From the NCBI GenBank assembly GCA_032871835.1, contig CM065301.1:17935291-17999290 (forward strand): DNA of 64,000 nucleotides. Reading direction: 5' to 3'. The notes under the pieces are model-generated. The model was not told the origin of the DNA and did not search any database. It was given only the letters and a program-made list of their open reading frames with translations. The stretch is from Dipteronia dyeriana. Taxonomy: Eukaryota > Streptophyta > Magnoliopsida > Sapindales > Sapindaceae. The translations under genes were made by a program, and so were the position numbers. This document shows, one piece after another, positions 23,601 to 36,571 of the stretch (position 1 is its first letter; each line of letters begins with the position of its first letter).

Positions 23601-24288
23601 TAATTCTTTTCGCTCTCTGTTAGTTTGGCGAAGACGCAGAGCCGAGTTTCCAATTATATAAAATTGCAATTGACGTCTCAATGAAATTTCGATATTTCAT
23701 AATGATGCCTTGATCGGAGCTTCTGATTCACCCGAAACATCCGGTAACTTTTTATTTTTCTTCTGACTTTTAATTAATTGAACTAGTTTTTCATTTGCTT
23801 AGTTATTGTAGAAAATCTAAACATGGCAGCTTCTTTGCATTAATGATTGAATCTTACAAATTACAATTCCCAAGTGAATAAACTGATGGGGAGAGAGAGA
23901 GAGATAGAAAACAGTAGATGTTTTTTTTTTTAAAAAAAAAATTATTCTGAAATCAAGTAAAATGTACCCTCTAAAAAAACAAATCATGTTTATTTTTATA
24001 ATTAAATTATCAATAATAACATCCTCAAAATAGTGAAATAAATCATACACTAAATAGATTTGGACAAATAAGCCCTAGGTTCATCATAACATAGAGTTTT
24101 GTGAATGAGCAGACAAAACACTGAGTGATATTGCAGAATGATGTGTTTGTTTAAATGAAGGATTCTGTTCTTCGATGCTGTTTAATTTTCCAGTGCAATT
24201 TAATGTAATACATAATGTTCTCAAAATGAGCGTGGGTTTATAACTGTTAAGGATGACATATGCTTGTCGTAGGAGCTCATTTCTCTAA
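23600..24288 (+). other. UREF: Putative UREF promoter, 5'UTR exon and 5'UTR intron
   Basis: A non-coding exon probably ends at 23743 (CATCCG before GTAACTTTTT). An acceptor (TGCTTGTCGTAG) ends at 24272, giving a 529-bp intron and placing 16 bases of UTR before the ATG at 24289. The intron contains (GA)n and poly-T/A tracts. The transcription start is not determined. Confidence 0.5.
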
Positions 24289-25023
24289 ATGGAGTGTGAT
24301 CAAATTGAAATAAGCAATGACAGTGACAGACCCACGTCTGCAGAATTTCCTTTACAGTGGAGTGAATGGCAACTCATTGACTCCATTCTCCCAACCGGCG
24401 GATTTGCTCATTCATTTGGTCTGGAGGCTGCAGTTCAATGTCGCATCATTTCAGGTCCTGAAGATCTTCGAACTTATGTTGTTCATGTGTTGGAGAATAC
24501 TGGGAGCTTACTCCTTCCTTTTGTATACTCTGGTACTATGAGTCCAACAATAGAAACCTGGCATGAACTTGACAAAATGTTGGATGCAACTTTAACCAAT
24601 GAAGTGAGTCGAAAGGCATCGACATCACAAGGTTCAGCACTCATGAGAGTGGCTGCCACAGTGTTTACAGAATTCCCATATCTCAAAACCATGAGGGACA
24701 CCTCTCTGGGCTCTGGGGCTGTTGCTTTCCACCATGCTCCTATTTTTGGGATTATTTGTGGACTTATTGGGTTAAACAGTGGAACTTCTCAGAGAGCTTA
24801 CATGTTTATTACTATTAGAGACATTATTTCTGCTGCAACGAGGTTGAATTTACTTGGACCACTTGGTGCAGCCATGTTGCAGCATCAGATTGCTCCTGTA
24901 GCTGAGACTATGTTGAAAAAATGGATGGACCGCAAAGTTGAGGACGCCTGCCAAACCGCTCCGCTGCTTGATACTGTGCAGGGGTGCCATGGCTATCTGT
25001 TTTCTAGATTGTTTTGTTCCTGA
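24289..25023 (+). CDS. UREF: Urease accessory protein UreF
   Basis: A 244-residue protein in one uninterrupted coding exon. WQLIDSILPTGGFAHSFGLE (residues about 27-46) is the signature N-terminal helix and loop of UreF. DTSLGSGAVAFHHAPIFG and ATRLNLLGPLGAAMLQHQIA lie in the middle and late part, and the end GCHGYLFSRLFCS is, from memory, typical of plant UreF. In the family UreF binds UreD(H) and UreG on apo-urease and promotes GTP-dependent nickel insertion in the cytosol, making urease active for urea nitrogen recycling. The length fits the plant family. The start ATG follows a predicted 5'UTR intron, and no upstream in-frame ATG is available in the exon. A good donor (GACCAG|GTAAGG at 25031/25032) lies just past the stop, so the 3'UTR may be spliced. 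No defect is seen. Confidence 0.96.
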   Translation: MECDQIEISNDSDRPTSAEFPLQWSEWQLIDSILPTGGFAHSFGLEAAVQCRIISGPEDLRTYVVHVLENTGSLLLPFVYSGTMSPTIETWHELDKMLDATLTNEVSRKASTSQGSALMRVAATVFTEFPYLKTMRDTSLGSGAVAFHHAPIFGIICGLIGLNSGTSQRAYMFITIRDIISAATRLNLLGPLGAAMLQHQIAPVAETMLKKWMDRKVEDACQTAPLLDTVQGCHGYLFSRLFCS

Positions 25024-28000
25024 TGGACCAGGTAAGGCTTTGGTAATTCATCTTTGCTATTTAACGATCACCTGTAATTTTACGATCATAGTTGTAACTA
25101 TTTACTATGAGTTCATGTATCTTTTGATCCTAGTTTTTGAACACCTCATTTTTATATATTTATTCGTTCATAAGCCTTGCCCTGATGAAGATTGCTATAT
25201 ATCAATATCAATCTCTCTACTTAAGTATTAGTTCCTCATTAGTTGGGGGTCAGCTACATGAATGCTATATCTTCATTATACACTATGTCATAGCATAATA
25301 TCCATAAGTTGCTCAAAAACTTCATATTCATTGATGGCCGTAAATAATTTCATTTTTTTTAGTATTTTTTTTTTATATTTTGTGTGTAGATATATATCAT
25401 ATTTCTCAGTATTGCCATATTATGGCAACATAAATTCAACAAACTTGATATCACTTAGATGTGTTTGGTTGTTAGACTTGTATTGTTAAGAGTGCTTAAA
25501 TACTATTGTTGGCCCTTTCCTATAGGTGTAAGTTTTTGGGTTTGTTGGTTGCTAACATGTTTATTAAGATATCAGATTTCTTCATTCTAAGATTCAAAAA
25601 TGAATTTTCTTGACTGTAACTTTTAAAAATTATACATTTTATAAGACTCCTGAGAGTACTTGACTATTTGACTTAGAAGTAAGAATCATTAGAAAATTGA
25701 GGACACTTAAAAGAAATTAGATAAGATGTTGACTGCTTTAGTTTTTATTGTGACACTCATTGTGGATAAATTGAGCATTTCATCTTATACAGAACGCTAA
25801 TTCAGCACTATAAAATGCATTAGGCTGCTAAATCAAAGAGCTTTTCGTCGACATGCATCGTGCATATTAATGTGTTGTGTTCTATATTCATGCCATTTAT
25901 TTTGAAAGCACCTTAAATCTTGTTATGTTGTGAAGTTGTTCCCCTAATTTCTCCATTGCTTGCAAATTACAATGACTCTTGTTCACATGTAATAGAGTTG
26001 TCATATGCATTGAGGGAAGCTGATATTTAAGTATTTACCATGTTCTTATTTTGACAAAAGGATCACTCCTTAGAAAGGCTAGGGCTTATCTTGACATAAT
26101 TTTGAATTATCAAGAATTCTTCTTTGGAATTAGGACTAATTTGTGCAATCTACATGGCTGGATGGATTCGATTAGGCATTTGCCATCTAGTTTCATTGTT
26201 CATCTCTTTGACAACATGACAAAGGCAAAACCTCTGCCTTCCCTTTCTTGCTATCCTGGCCTGGATGATTCGATTAATGAGCTCATGCAAGACATCACTC
26301 TATTCAACTCACCCTTTCAATGTCCCATCAGGCTACCTTGTTACAACTTCACCCTAGTCACTACTTTAGTTTGAGATCAGAGAGAATGCCAGTTGATCAC
26401 TGATAGATGCTGTGATAGATCAATTTGTTTGCCTTGCTATGGTGATTGTTTCCATTCCATGATTGAACTTCAGCTTGGAAGAGCCTATATGACCAAGTTT
26501 GTGGTGTCTGTGGCAATGAATGACAGAATGTTGATCTATTGAAGTTCATTGCATGTGAATTTTGATTGGCAGGTTTGTTTGTAGTTACTCAATAGGGTTG
26601 TAATAGCTTCTGTAGGGTATGGTGTTTATGTGGAATTATGTTGGTGTGGTTCTCATATCATGATTAAGTGATTAACTTACATCGTGCTTATTGATTAAGA
26701 TAATGACTTCTTTTATGTAAGAGCTCCTTTGTTCTTTGTGGGCCAGGCATGGTGGGATAATGTTGATTTTCTGGTCAGAGTTTATCATCAGATTCATTGC
26801 CTTTGCTTCTCTGGAAATGGAGACATTAATTCTTTGGACAGCCTGCCCTTGTGTACTTTATCACTTCAAAATTTTGTTGGGATAAATTCCTATTTGGCGT
26901 TAAGCTATATATGATCTAAGCTTCATTGTGGCAAAATTGTTTAGCATTGTCCAGTATCTGACTGGCATCTAAAATTACACAGTGAGTATTATCTATCACT
27001 TATATTTCAATCTCCTTGCTAATGAATTTTGGACCTTGAGGTTCTATTACGAATCTTTGTAGGTTGTGTTTAGAGGTCATCTTGTGGTGCTGACACACTG
27101 TTGATTTATGCTAAGAGTGATGTTGTAACACACAAATACACACAAAAATAACTCGGAATAGCTGAAAATTATCTAGGATTTTGTTCAAAGGGTGGGTCAT
27201 TTTGGTTGTTTGAAAATTCTTATCTGTGCTGGTAAGATTATACAGAAATATATATTAAACTGAAATTTCCTTATGCTAGATTACAATGAAGATTTGAGAA
27301 TATTCTTCTTTGCAGATTAAAATTGTAGTGCAACAACTGCATCAGAGTTAGAAACGTTGCTGCTCTTGCACCTATCTTGCTCCAGCTTCTAACAGCCACA
27401 ACTGCTAACGCTAATGCTAGTGCAGCACATCAGCATTTTCAGTATACTATCGCTGTTGTTGCCGTCGAAGCTATTGCAGGAGCTGCAGCTAACCATACAG
27501 GCTTGTATTTGTTTTACTCAACACGTGTCTTTTTGTTGCCTATAAAGAGTTTCTTTATGTAAAATGAGAATGAAATAGAGCAAAATTTGAAGACTGATTA
27601 GAATAATGTTACTTGCTTATATTATAAACTGAATATTAACTCTTAAGAAATGTTAGTTACATTTGCAGGATCTGTCAATATGACTAGATTTACGTTTGCT
27701 TCTGGTATTGCCTTCAAAACAAATCATTTATCAATTCAGAAAGATGAATGATTAAAGTGAAGAAGCTATTTTTTAAACGACGACGATTGTAATTTATTGC
27801 ATAACTAAGGATATAAAATTTAATCTGTTAGAGGTACAATAATGTTGCTAAAATTTGGCAACTGACTGGAAATTTTGCGGTACAATTAATTTTTGTAAGG
27901 GTTAGTCTCAACTATTAGGAGCAGAGACTGCCATTAAACTGTTCAAGTAGGAAGCTGTCCCAACCCAAGTGGGGTTGAATCTGTTTGTATCAACACAGAT

Positions 28001-30400
28001 TACACCCACATGCTCAATGCATGTCAAGGATATTTGCAAAAACTAACTACATAAAACCATTGAAATTTGTTTTTAATCACACAAGTTGTTTTTCATGTTT
28101 TTAACCACATGGAATGTGCAGTGCCAAACTGCACCCATATAAAAAAAAAAACCAAACATTGATGTTTCAAATTGCAGTCCAAAATTTTTTGACCTGTTTG
28201 GGATGTTTTGTGTGAAAGAGTTGTCTTCTTAAAGGCAAACGTGAAGCATATGGAAATTTACAGTCAAACATCTTAAAAAATAAGCCTAATGTGAAACATC
28301 TAAAAATAAATAAATAGTCACAGCATGAAATAGGGACAGGTTTCAGTTTCACATTTTCTTTTTTAATTAAATCAAATAATCAACATTTATTTTTTAACAC
28401 AATTTTTTTTAATTAAAAATGAAACAATTAAGTTTTTTTTTTTTTTTTTACATTCTATACAGTATTTTTTTTAGTTTAAATTAGATTATTTTATAAGGTC
28501 TTATTTATTTAATTTTTATTGATATTTTTTTAATGTATTTCATAATTTAGGGTAAGATCATAATTATACGTTGATTGGCAAAATATTATATGGGGTGTCT
28601 TTTGTTCTAGGCTGTTGGTTTGTTTCATGTTTGCTTGTGTGATCTCTGTTTCGGTTTGTGGGTTTCTTTTCCGGTCGACCGGCCGCTGAAAAAATCTTTT
28701 GTTGTTTAAAAAAAAATATTGAAACTAATCAAAACATATAAATAATATCAAAATTAATCTTTTCAAATCATCTTAACAAATAGAAAAGTAATTTACGTGT
28801 TTTGATAGCATCATAATATTTTGACATTTCTTACATTCAGTCAAGTCTATTACATCTCTCGGTTATTCATTTTTATTTATAAGTGAAAATCAAATCAAAT
28901 ATATATGTTCTTTTTTTTTAATACTTTTCTTTATATTTTTATTTTTCTACATATATCTATTCACACATATATGCATATCATTTTATGCTTTTCTTCTTTA
29001 TTTAACATTTTTTTAATATTCAATTTACGGAATTTAGAGTGAAATATATATATATATATATATATATATCTTCTTTTATCTTGAAAGTTAAATATCATTC
29101 ATTTTTACCTTTTTATCATTTCTTTCTTGATAATATGATTTATATTGCAGGACTTATGATAAGATTTTATTGGTTTTTAGTTTGCAGGACTGGTAATTTC
29201 CTCATTCATCCTTGTGTGTGTGTGTGTTTACACCGTTTTCTATATATATTTTGTTAATTATCTTATGATAAACTCATTTTTTTTTATTGGTAGGGGCTTT
29301 GACTTTTAAAGAGTAAAAAAAGCAATTATAGATTGAATATAGATGGATAATAATTATATTTAGAATTTTTTATTTTTTATATTTTATTTTTTAACACAAC
29401 AATAGAAAGAAAGATGAATTGATCCTAAATATTATTTTTAATTGGATGATTATCAATTCTATAATTTTAATGTACCATTAATATTTTTTTATCTATCGTT
29501 GATTTATATAAAATGTTATAGCTTACTCTATTTCTTTTTAATTTTAATGTTGGTAATTTAGTTTTAAAAAAATATAAATATTTTAAAATATTATTTTTTA
29601 GATTTTTGCACTTCTTTTTGGTATATTTTTTATATAATTGGTATAACAAATAGGCAAATAACAAATACACATTTCATATTTTCAGTTATGCATGAGTTCC
29701 TGTATAGCAGTAAAGTCTTTTATCGATTTTCTAATTATAAAGCACAATAGAATATTTTTCATATAGCCCATGTGTCATATGGGTTAATATAGTATCTATA
29801 TACGATTGATTCTCTATATTTTTTTAATTCTTATTTTGTTTGACTTTTTATATTTTAAAAAAGTTTTTATTTAAATTTAATATCCACATAATATGACATC
29901 ATTATGATTCATATATTTAAATAATATAAATATAAAATAATTTAAGTGAATAGATTATAATAATGTTATTTGGATACTAAATTTAGATAAAATAATATTA
30001 TTGAAAATGAATCAATAAGGTTCTTCCACGGATCCCCTGCTACGATAAGAGACCTTTTTTATTCTGATGGTAGAGGCATCAGTGGTGCTCTTTGAACAAA
30101 TTGCTATTTTCTTAGTCTTTTTTATTTCTGAGTTTGTACGTACCAACAAATAAAATAAAAATAAAAATAAAAAAACGAGTAAAAAAAGTGAGGGCATTTG
30201 AGCTCTCCATCCAGCTGCAATAATGTGAGGGATCTGACTAATTACTTACGGTGTTATTTTCCTGGTTTATAATTGGGAAGTTTTCCATTTTTAGGTTTGT
30301 TTATGTGATAAATGATAATGATTAACTAATTAAACTGAGATTTGGTGGGCCCCATTTTCTCTTTTTATAATAACATGAGAGATAGATAGCTCGTAGCTGA
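25024..30400. other. Intergenic DNA between UREF and the MYB gene
   Basis: About 5.4 kb. The first part should include the UREF 3'UTR. Open frames at 26051-26374 and 27377-27562 are short, lack clear splice or codon support and match nothing I know. 28400-30000 is very AT-rich, with an (AT)n run at about 29045-29069. Sequence at 25800-27500 is less AT-rich and could be transcribed non-coding DNA, but nothing proves it. Confidence 0.45.
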
Positions 30401-30527
30401 ATGCCCGAGTAAAATAAAACATTTTTACATTTTTGTTTTATTAAAAAATTAATCGCCGTTTTCTCTCCTATATTTGCTCGCTTCTTGACACTTTCTCTTC
30501 TCTAATTGGCTTAGCATATTCCTTTTA

Positions 30528-30564
30528 AAATCAAAAATCAAAAATCAAAAATCAAAAATCAAAA
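30528..30564 (+). repeat. Short (AAAAATC)n tandem repeat
   Basis: About five copies of the heptamer AAAAATC, a simple repeat upstream of the MYB 5'UTR. Confidence 0.85.
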
Positions 30565-30599
30565 ATATCTATCTATCTTAACTTTCAAATACATTTATT

Positions 30600-31368
30600 T
30601 ATCTGTATTTTTTTTTCACTGCAAATTTCTTCTCAGTAAGCGCGCACACACACACTCTCTAATCTCTAATATGTTTGAATCGTGCCTTTTCGCTTATACT
30701 GATTACGGCTGATAATCTCTTTTTTTTTCCTTTTTTTTTTTCATTTTCAGCTTCGATTATTATTCGTTTTCTGTTTTTTTTTTCTTTCTAGTTTTATGAT
30801 ATGAATTTTTGTTGGGTGGACCTGGAATTGTGTGTTTATCGATTTTTTGTCAAATGTAGAGCTTAAACTTTCTTGGGATATATTTGGTTGATTTTGGTGT
30901 TTTTTTTTTCTTTGTTTTTTTAATATTCTTAAATTTCCGGCCCGGTTTCATCAAATCTATCTGTTGAGGGTTTTTATCTGCATTTGGCTGTGAGAATCTA
31001 TCTAGTAAATTTTAGGTTTTAGTGGGGGAATTTGGAATTGATGAGAGACTGATCACTTGTTATTTCTCTTCCAACTTCAACAGTCTTGCTCTCAACCAGG
31101 TAAATTTCACTTAATAGTCTTGTTGCTATTAGGAGTATTCATGTTATGGTGTTTAGTTATATGCTTTGATTCTGCAATTGTGTTACTGCAATTGATTTTT
31201 CTTTTCTTTTAACAAAATGACTAGAATAGAAAATCTTTTTAAAGGTCTATGGTATTTCTTTATGTTTCTTGAAACACAAATGCTTTGTACTTGATTTTGT
31301 TATTATTATTTTTTCTGTTGATCAAATATTCCCTAACTTGTAAATCATTTGTGGAGAACAGTTATAAG
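30600..31368 (+). other. Putative promoter and 5'UTR of the GAMYB-like gene, with a 5'UTR intron
   Basis: A pyrimidine-rich leader (CTCTCTAATCTCTAAT, long T/C tracts) precedes a donor at 31099/31100 (CTCAACCAG|GTAAATTT). The matching acceptor is at 31361 (GAGAACAG|TTATAAG). The spliced leader then runs seven bases into the first ATG at 31369. The exact transcription start is not visible. Confidence 0.5.
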
Positions 31369-34300
31369 ATGTATGAAAGCATGGACAAAAGGATGTCTAG
31401 GAGCCGAAGAAATCCATCATCAGATGAAGAAGCAAGCATGGAAGGAAACTTTGGAGGTCTTGGTCCTTTAAAAAAGGGGCCGTGGACATCAACGGAAGAT
31501 GCAATTTTGGTGGAGCATGTCAATAAGTATGGAGAGGGAAATTGGAATGCTGTTCAAAAACACTCAGGACTTTCTCGGTGTGGAAAAAGCTGTCGTTTGC
31601 GATGGACAAATCACCTAAGGCCGAACTTGAAGAAGGGTACTTTCAGTCAAGAGGAAGAGCGCCGTATCATTGAACTACATGCTAAGATGGGTAACAAGTG
31701 GGCTCGAATGGCTGCAGAGGTTGGTTAATATTTTTTAGTTTTCAATGTTATATATTGATATGTGCCTGATTAATATTTACTTTACTATTCACTTTCTGGG
31801 TAATTGATGAATGATGACTATTTAACGCCAATACCCTGACACCAAAGAAGATTTTGATCCAAATCTTTGTTGCTATCCTAGTGGCCATAATTCGGCAAAG
31901 AAGTTTTTCTGATTCTGAGGAACTGGAGTTTGCTTCTACATTTATATTTACTGTTTCCTTATTCTCCTCTCTTGTGAGGGTCATTGTTTGATGATAAGAA
32001 GTTGCAAAATACACACACCCATACATTCATATCTTCATATCTGTGTGTGAGAGAGAGCGCACCTTTGCATATATCTAATATATTGGTATAGTTTTGTACT
32101 ACTTCAGTCATTGGTGACAAACTAACAATAATTGAATATGGTGTTGGTTGTTGGAAGAGGACAGAAATACTTTGTCCTCTGTATTGATAACTCATTTTGG
32201 ACATCTTATAGCAAGTTATGACTTATGAAATCGGTGTTGACAAGTCTGAGGCATGTCTAGCATATTTACATGCATTTCTAAGGACTGTGGTAATCCCGAA
32301 TATGCATGGTATGAATATGCTACCATTTTGGTTTATTTCTGGTACTGGCATTTAACATCTGTTTCTACATGCATGTCCCGTGAATTGTTATTACAAGATT
32401 TTTTGTGAGGCATTAGCTTTCATCAGTACGTTTTTGGGATGGGCATAATTTTATTCCACAATGTATTTCTGGTACTGACATATAACATCCATTATTATTT
32501 TCATATGTTTGTACTGACGCCAATGGTTTGTGTGCTTGATGAAATCAAAATCTGTTAAATCTTCCTACAAGTCTCTCCTTACTGTGATATGTGTAGCACT
32601 ATTGTTACCATCACAGTGGTGCACATCAATTTTCTGCTACCTTGTTCTCCTGATCATTTGGACCTAGGAGGAAAAAGTTTACATATTTTCATCAACACAT
32701 CATCATATTTATAGCTATTTCCATATACATATGCACAAGTTATTTCCTTCTCTGATTTGATTGCATGCCCTTTTTATTGATCTTATTACAGTGTGGTTTT
32801 AGAAGATTCCTAATTGTGTTCTGAACTTAAATCAACAAACTTTGTCTAGGCTGCAGAAAATTTTGTTCTTGATGTTGTTTAAAATAACTGATTGACAAGC
32901 TTCTTACATAAGTCTAGACTAGAAAAAAATAACTCTGTTCATTGAAGGAATTTGCTTTAATCACACATTATCACCTCCATTACCACCTCCATTACATAAT
33001 AAGTTCATTTGTTTATTGTATTATTTGCCTGCTGTCTATGTCCATTATACATGATTGAGGTTGTCAGTCATAGTTAACTTCGGCTGGACTGAGGAAAATC
33101 ATAAACTCTGTTTTTTGCAGACTCCTGATGTCAAGCTTCATTTTATGCCTCGTCTTTCATTATACGTCCTAGTTGCGGGTGTGTAAGCAGTTCCATTCTG
33201 TTAACAAAGCACATAGGAGATACCTTAGATAAATTCATCTTTTGATTTGCTTTAAACAATTAATATGAGGCCCTACATAGTGGATGTTTGTTGAAATTTA
33301 ATTATTTTTAAGGTCATGTCATAACTACATATATGTCTTAGGCTACTCAAGTTCCTTAAATCGGTCTCTATTGGTTTAAAAAGTATCAATTATAAAATAT
33401 ATCCCACAACATATAATACATATAGAAAATAAGTACTTAAAAGATGTTTTTCTTTTTGTAACTATTGCAAAGGGTTTCTAGTTGGCATATCCCTATGCAC
33501 AGTTAAGTTTTGTTATTTAAAGTGTGGATGTTTAAATATTATTGGGGGGTCTTTCATAACAACTTAAAATTTCGGTTTGAGTGACTACTAATATACTATC
33601 ATAGGCTTGTTTTACTAGCCTGGGTTTGTGTCTCCCCATGTGATTATAGTTAAATTTGTTACGTATATCTATTTGTTATGAATTTATATTTGTGCGTTAG
33701 CAATGTGGCAAGCCTGTTGGTCTTGCATGTGAAGAAGTTTCTTAGATTACTTAAATATTATTGTTGGACTCTTTGCTAACAACTTAAGCTTTTGGATTGA
33801 GTGGTTATTAGCAAAAAATATAGATATATTGTTCTTAGATGAACTAAAACTTTTAATGAATGTGAATGGCTGTACATATTCTGTTTATACTCTGACCCTA
33901 TGTGGTAAGATGAACATGATGGTAGTCTGAGGGACAATAATGATACTCACTCATTTACTAGGCTTTTAATCATTTTATTTTCTGAAGATTCCTTTTCTTC
34001 GAAACAAATAGAGATGTGTCCTTATCCTCTTCAAAAACAAAGAGCCATGTTTGGGTTTTAGAAGCAGGCATTCTTGATGTAGTATAGCAACACGGGTCCA
34101 TAATTCTAATGCTTGCAGTCTTGAAGTATTATTGTTCTTTAGACAGAAACTTAAAATTTCAGAAAGATGAAAAGTTACTGCATTACTTCTTGCTTACTGT
34201 TTTTTTTGGTAATACTTTGTTCATATATTTATTCCTTTTCTTTATTTCTCAGTTGCCTGGGCGTACAGATAATGAGATAAAGAACTATTGGAATACTAGA

Positions 34301-35482
34301 GTTAAGAGACTGCAACGTACTGGCTTACCAGTTTACCCTGCTGATGTGTGCCTGCAAGTACTGAATGGAAGTCCAGAAAGTCTGAACATGGGTACATTAG
34401 ACAATCCTGATCTCCAGCAGAGAGATAATTTTGAGATTCCTGCCGTGGAATTTGAAAATTTAGAACTAAATCAAAGATTTTTACCTTATACTCCAATGCT
34501 TTTAGAAATCCCTGTAAACAGCATGGTTAAAATAGGTACAGATTCATCCCATAGTAATAGTATTATGTTGCCTACTATGCATCTCCCCAAATGCCTTCGA
34601 GGGTCAGAGACCTTCCCTTATTTAAATGGGAGTGCTCATACAACATTTAATCAATACATGGATTATGCTTGTGAGAAGATTGCTGAGCCCTTTGAGTTGT
34701 CTTCTTCTCATGATCAGTTCCAAATGGGTGTTTTACCTGGCAGTCATGCCCTTTTAAATGACAATTCTTCTTCTTCTGAGACCTCATCTGGGGCTCTGAA
34801 GTTGGAGCTCCCTTCACTCCAATATTCAGACACTCATCGAGATAGCTGGGGAACACCTGTGTCCCCTTTGCCTTCGATTGAGTGTATTGATACTCTGATC
34901 CAGTCTCCTTCAACTTGGCAAGATCATTCGGAGATCTGTTCACCTAGGAGCAGTGGCCTGTTGGAAGCAGTACTATATGAGTCACAGTCTCTGAGAAACT
35001 CAAAGAAAGATTCATCTCAGTGGACTTCAGATCCTTCTGTTGTGCCTTGTGATTCAATGGACAGTTTTTCCCTTGATCCTTGTGAGAAAGAATGGGAGAT
35101 GTGCGGTGATCCGAACTCCCCTTTAGGTCACTCTGCTGCATCAGTATTCAGTGAGTATACTCCAATGAGCAGTAGATCTTTGGACGAACCCAAGTCTGTC
35201 GAGGCAATGATGGGTAAGGACATTTTGCATCTATTGGACTTTCTACAATAATTTTTGGAGCTATTTTATTTAACTAAATTGTTTCCTGCAGATTGGGACA
35301 TCGAACCTGGAACAGTTAGCCAGATTTCAAGCAAACAAGTTGAAAGGAAAGAAACTCCAATTCAGATGGATGTTTTCAAGCCAGATGCTTCATGCAGCTC
35401 AGGTGGGCGTGTAAAGGATAAGTCCATTTGCAAAGATCCTATTGCGATGTTGCTTGGAGAGGATTTTTGCAGTGACTACTAG
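31369..35482 (+). CDS. GAMYB: R2R3-MYB transcription factor, GAMYB group (MYB33/MYB65-like)
   Basis: Coding exons are 31369-31719, 34253-35213 and 35292-35482 (1503 bp, 500 residues). Splice sites are GCAGAG|GTTGGT, TTTCTCAG|TTGCC, GATGG|GTAAGG and CCTGCAG|ATTGG. R2 (residues about 35-86) begins [17 protein letters not shown] and contains [18 protein letters not shown]3 follows with [10 protein letters not shown] and, across intron 1, [23 protein letters not shown]. The long Ser/Leu-rich C-terminal region carries [10 protein letters not shown], which overlaps the miR159 site. In the family these nuclear factors activate gibberellin-dependent genes in anthers and aleurone and are repressed by miR159. 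Intron 1 is 2533 bp. An earlier in-frame ATG at 31285 lies in the 5'UTR intron, so 31369 was chosen. No defect is seen. Confidence 0.95.
34803..34823 (+). promoter_or_regulatory. miR159 target site
   Basis: The 21 bases start TGGAGCTCCCTTCA and end CTCCAAT. They are nearly complementary to miR159 and lie at the same place in the coding region as in Arabidopsis MYB33/MYB65, encoding ELPSLQ. Cleavage between positions 10 and 11 from the microRNA 5' end would be expected. Confidence 0.93.
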
Positions 35483-36120
35483 CAAATGGTTGCTGTCAAA
35501 AGTGACTACTAGGTAATGGTTGCTGCCAGATCGAGTTACTTATCTTAGGGATGTGACCTCCAGTCTTCTGTGCCAGATATGTTAGCGTGTCAATATTCTG
35601 AAAATCATTGAAATTCTTAAAGCTTTGGTGGCATTTGCAGTTTTTTTACCCATTTGTTTCTATAGGTTCCGAATGTATGTGAAAACCTTTACCGAATTCA
35701 AGGCCAAGGAGTTCAAAATGTATGGAAATACGACAAGGGATGCCATGGTCAACTTGTTTCATGGTGCATACAGGTCACACCTAAACGGTTTGTCCAGAAT
35801 TTGATTGCAACCACGGAATGAATGATTGCAACCACGGAATGAATCAGCTCTGTTGGTGTTGATTTTGTTTCTTGAAGCTTGAGGTTTGATTTTGGATTTT
35901 CAGGTTTTAAAAATAATAGAATAATAGATGCTTTCCCTTTGATTGCTCTCGTTGTGTTATTTTTCACGGGTACATTTGCAATTTTTTGCTAATAGAAAGA
36001 TCTTGGAAGCAACTTACAGCCAAAATAGTAAATAGTGATTTGAAACTTGTAGTTATACAAGTATATGATACAATGAAAATGCTTAGAATCAGCATCAAAG
36101 TTGGAGCATATGTTGGCAAA
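35483..36120 (+). other. 3'UTR and 3' flank of the GAMYB-like gene
   Basis: Likely 3'UTR sequence. A 21-bp unit (GATTGCAACCACGGAATGAAT) is present twice in tandem, at about 35803-35844, with two shorter related repeats (AGTGACTACTAG) just after the stop. No separate gene is seen. Confidence 0.55.
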
Positions 36121-36571
36121 TAGGGGTGGGCATAAAAACCGAAACCGAATCGAATCGAATCGAAAAAATGGTGTTCGGTTCGGTTCATAGTTTCTATTCG
36201 GTTCGGTTTATAGTTTCTATTCGGTTCAAACCGATTTGAAATTTGAAAACCGAATTGAATTTGGTTCGGTTTCGGTTTTGAACCGAACTAAATAAACTGA
36301 ATTGTCTTAATTAATTTTTTTGTAATGTTCAATTTTATTATGGATTGTTTACTGATGGTGTTTATTTTTGAACTACAATTTGTTCTAAATGCTCAAAAAA
36401 TTAAAAAACATATAAAAAAAAACTTTAAAAACCAATAAACCCAAAACCGAATTGGTTCAATTCGGTTTTAAAGTTCAAAACGGTTCAAACTAATTTACAT
36501 TTTTAAAAACCGAATATATTTTGGTTAAATACGGTTTTACCTAAAACTGAACCGAACAATACTCATCCCTA
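36121..36571. mobile_element. hAT-like MITE, TAGGGGTG family
   Basis: Starts TAGGGGTGGGCAT and ends with the near complement ATCCCTA. The interior is built of CCGAATCGAATCG and GGTTCGGTTT words and is quasi-palindromic. Eight flanking bases match at 5 of 8 positions (TTGGCAAA and TCGACAAT), an imperfect hAT-size duplication. Length is 451 bp, no coding capacity. Confidence 0.7.

Noticed and set aside
26051..26374. 107-codon open frame downstream of UREF
   Set aside because: No recognisable family, no supporting splice structure, and frames of this length are expected by chance in less AT-rich DNA.
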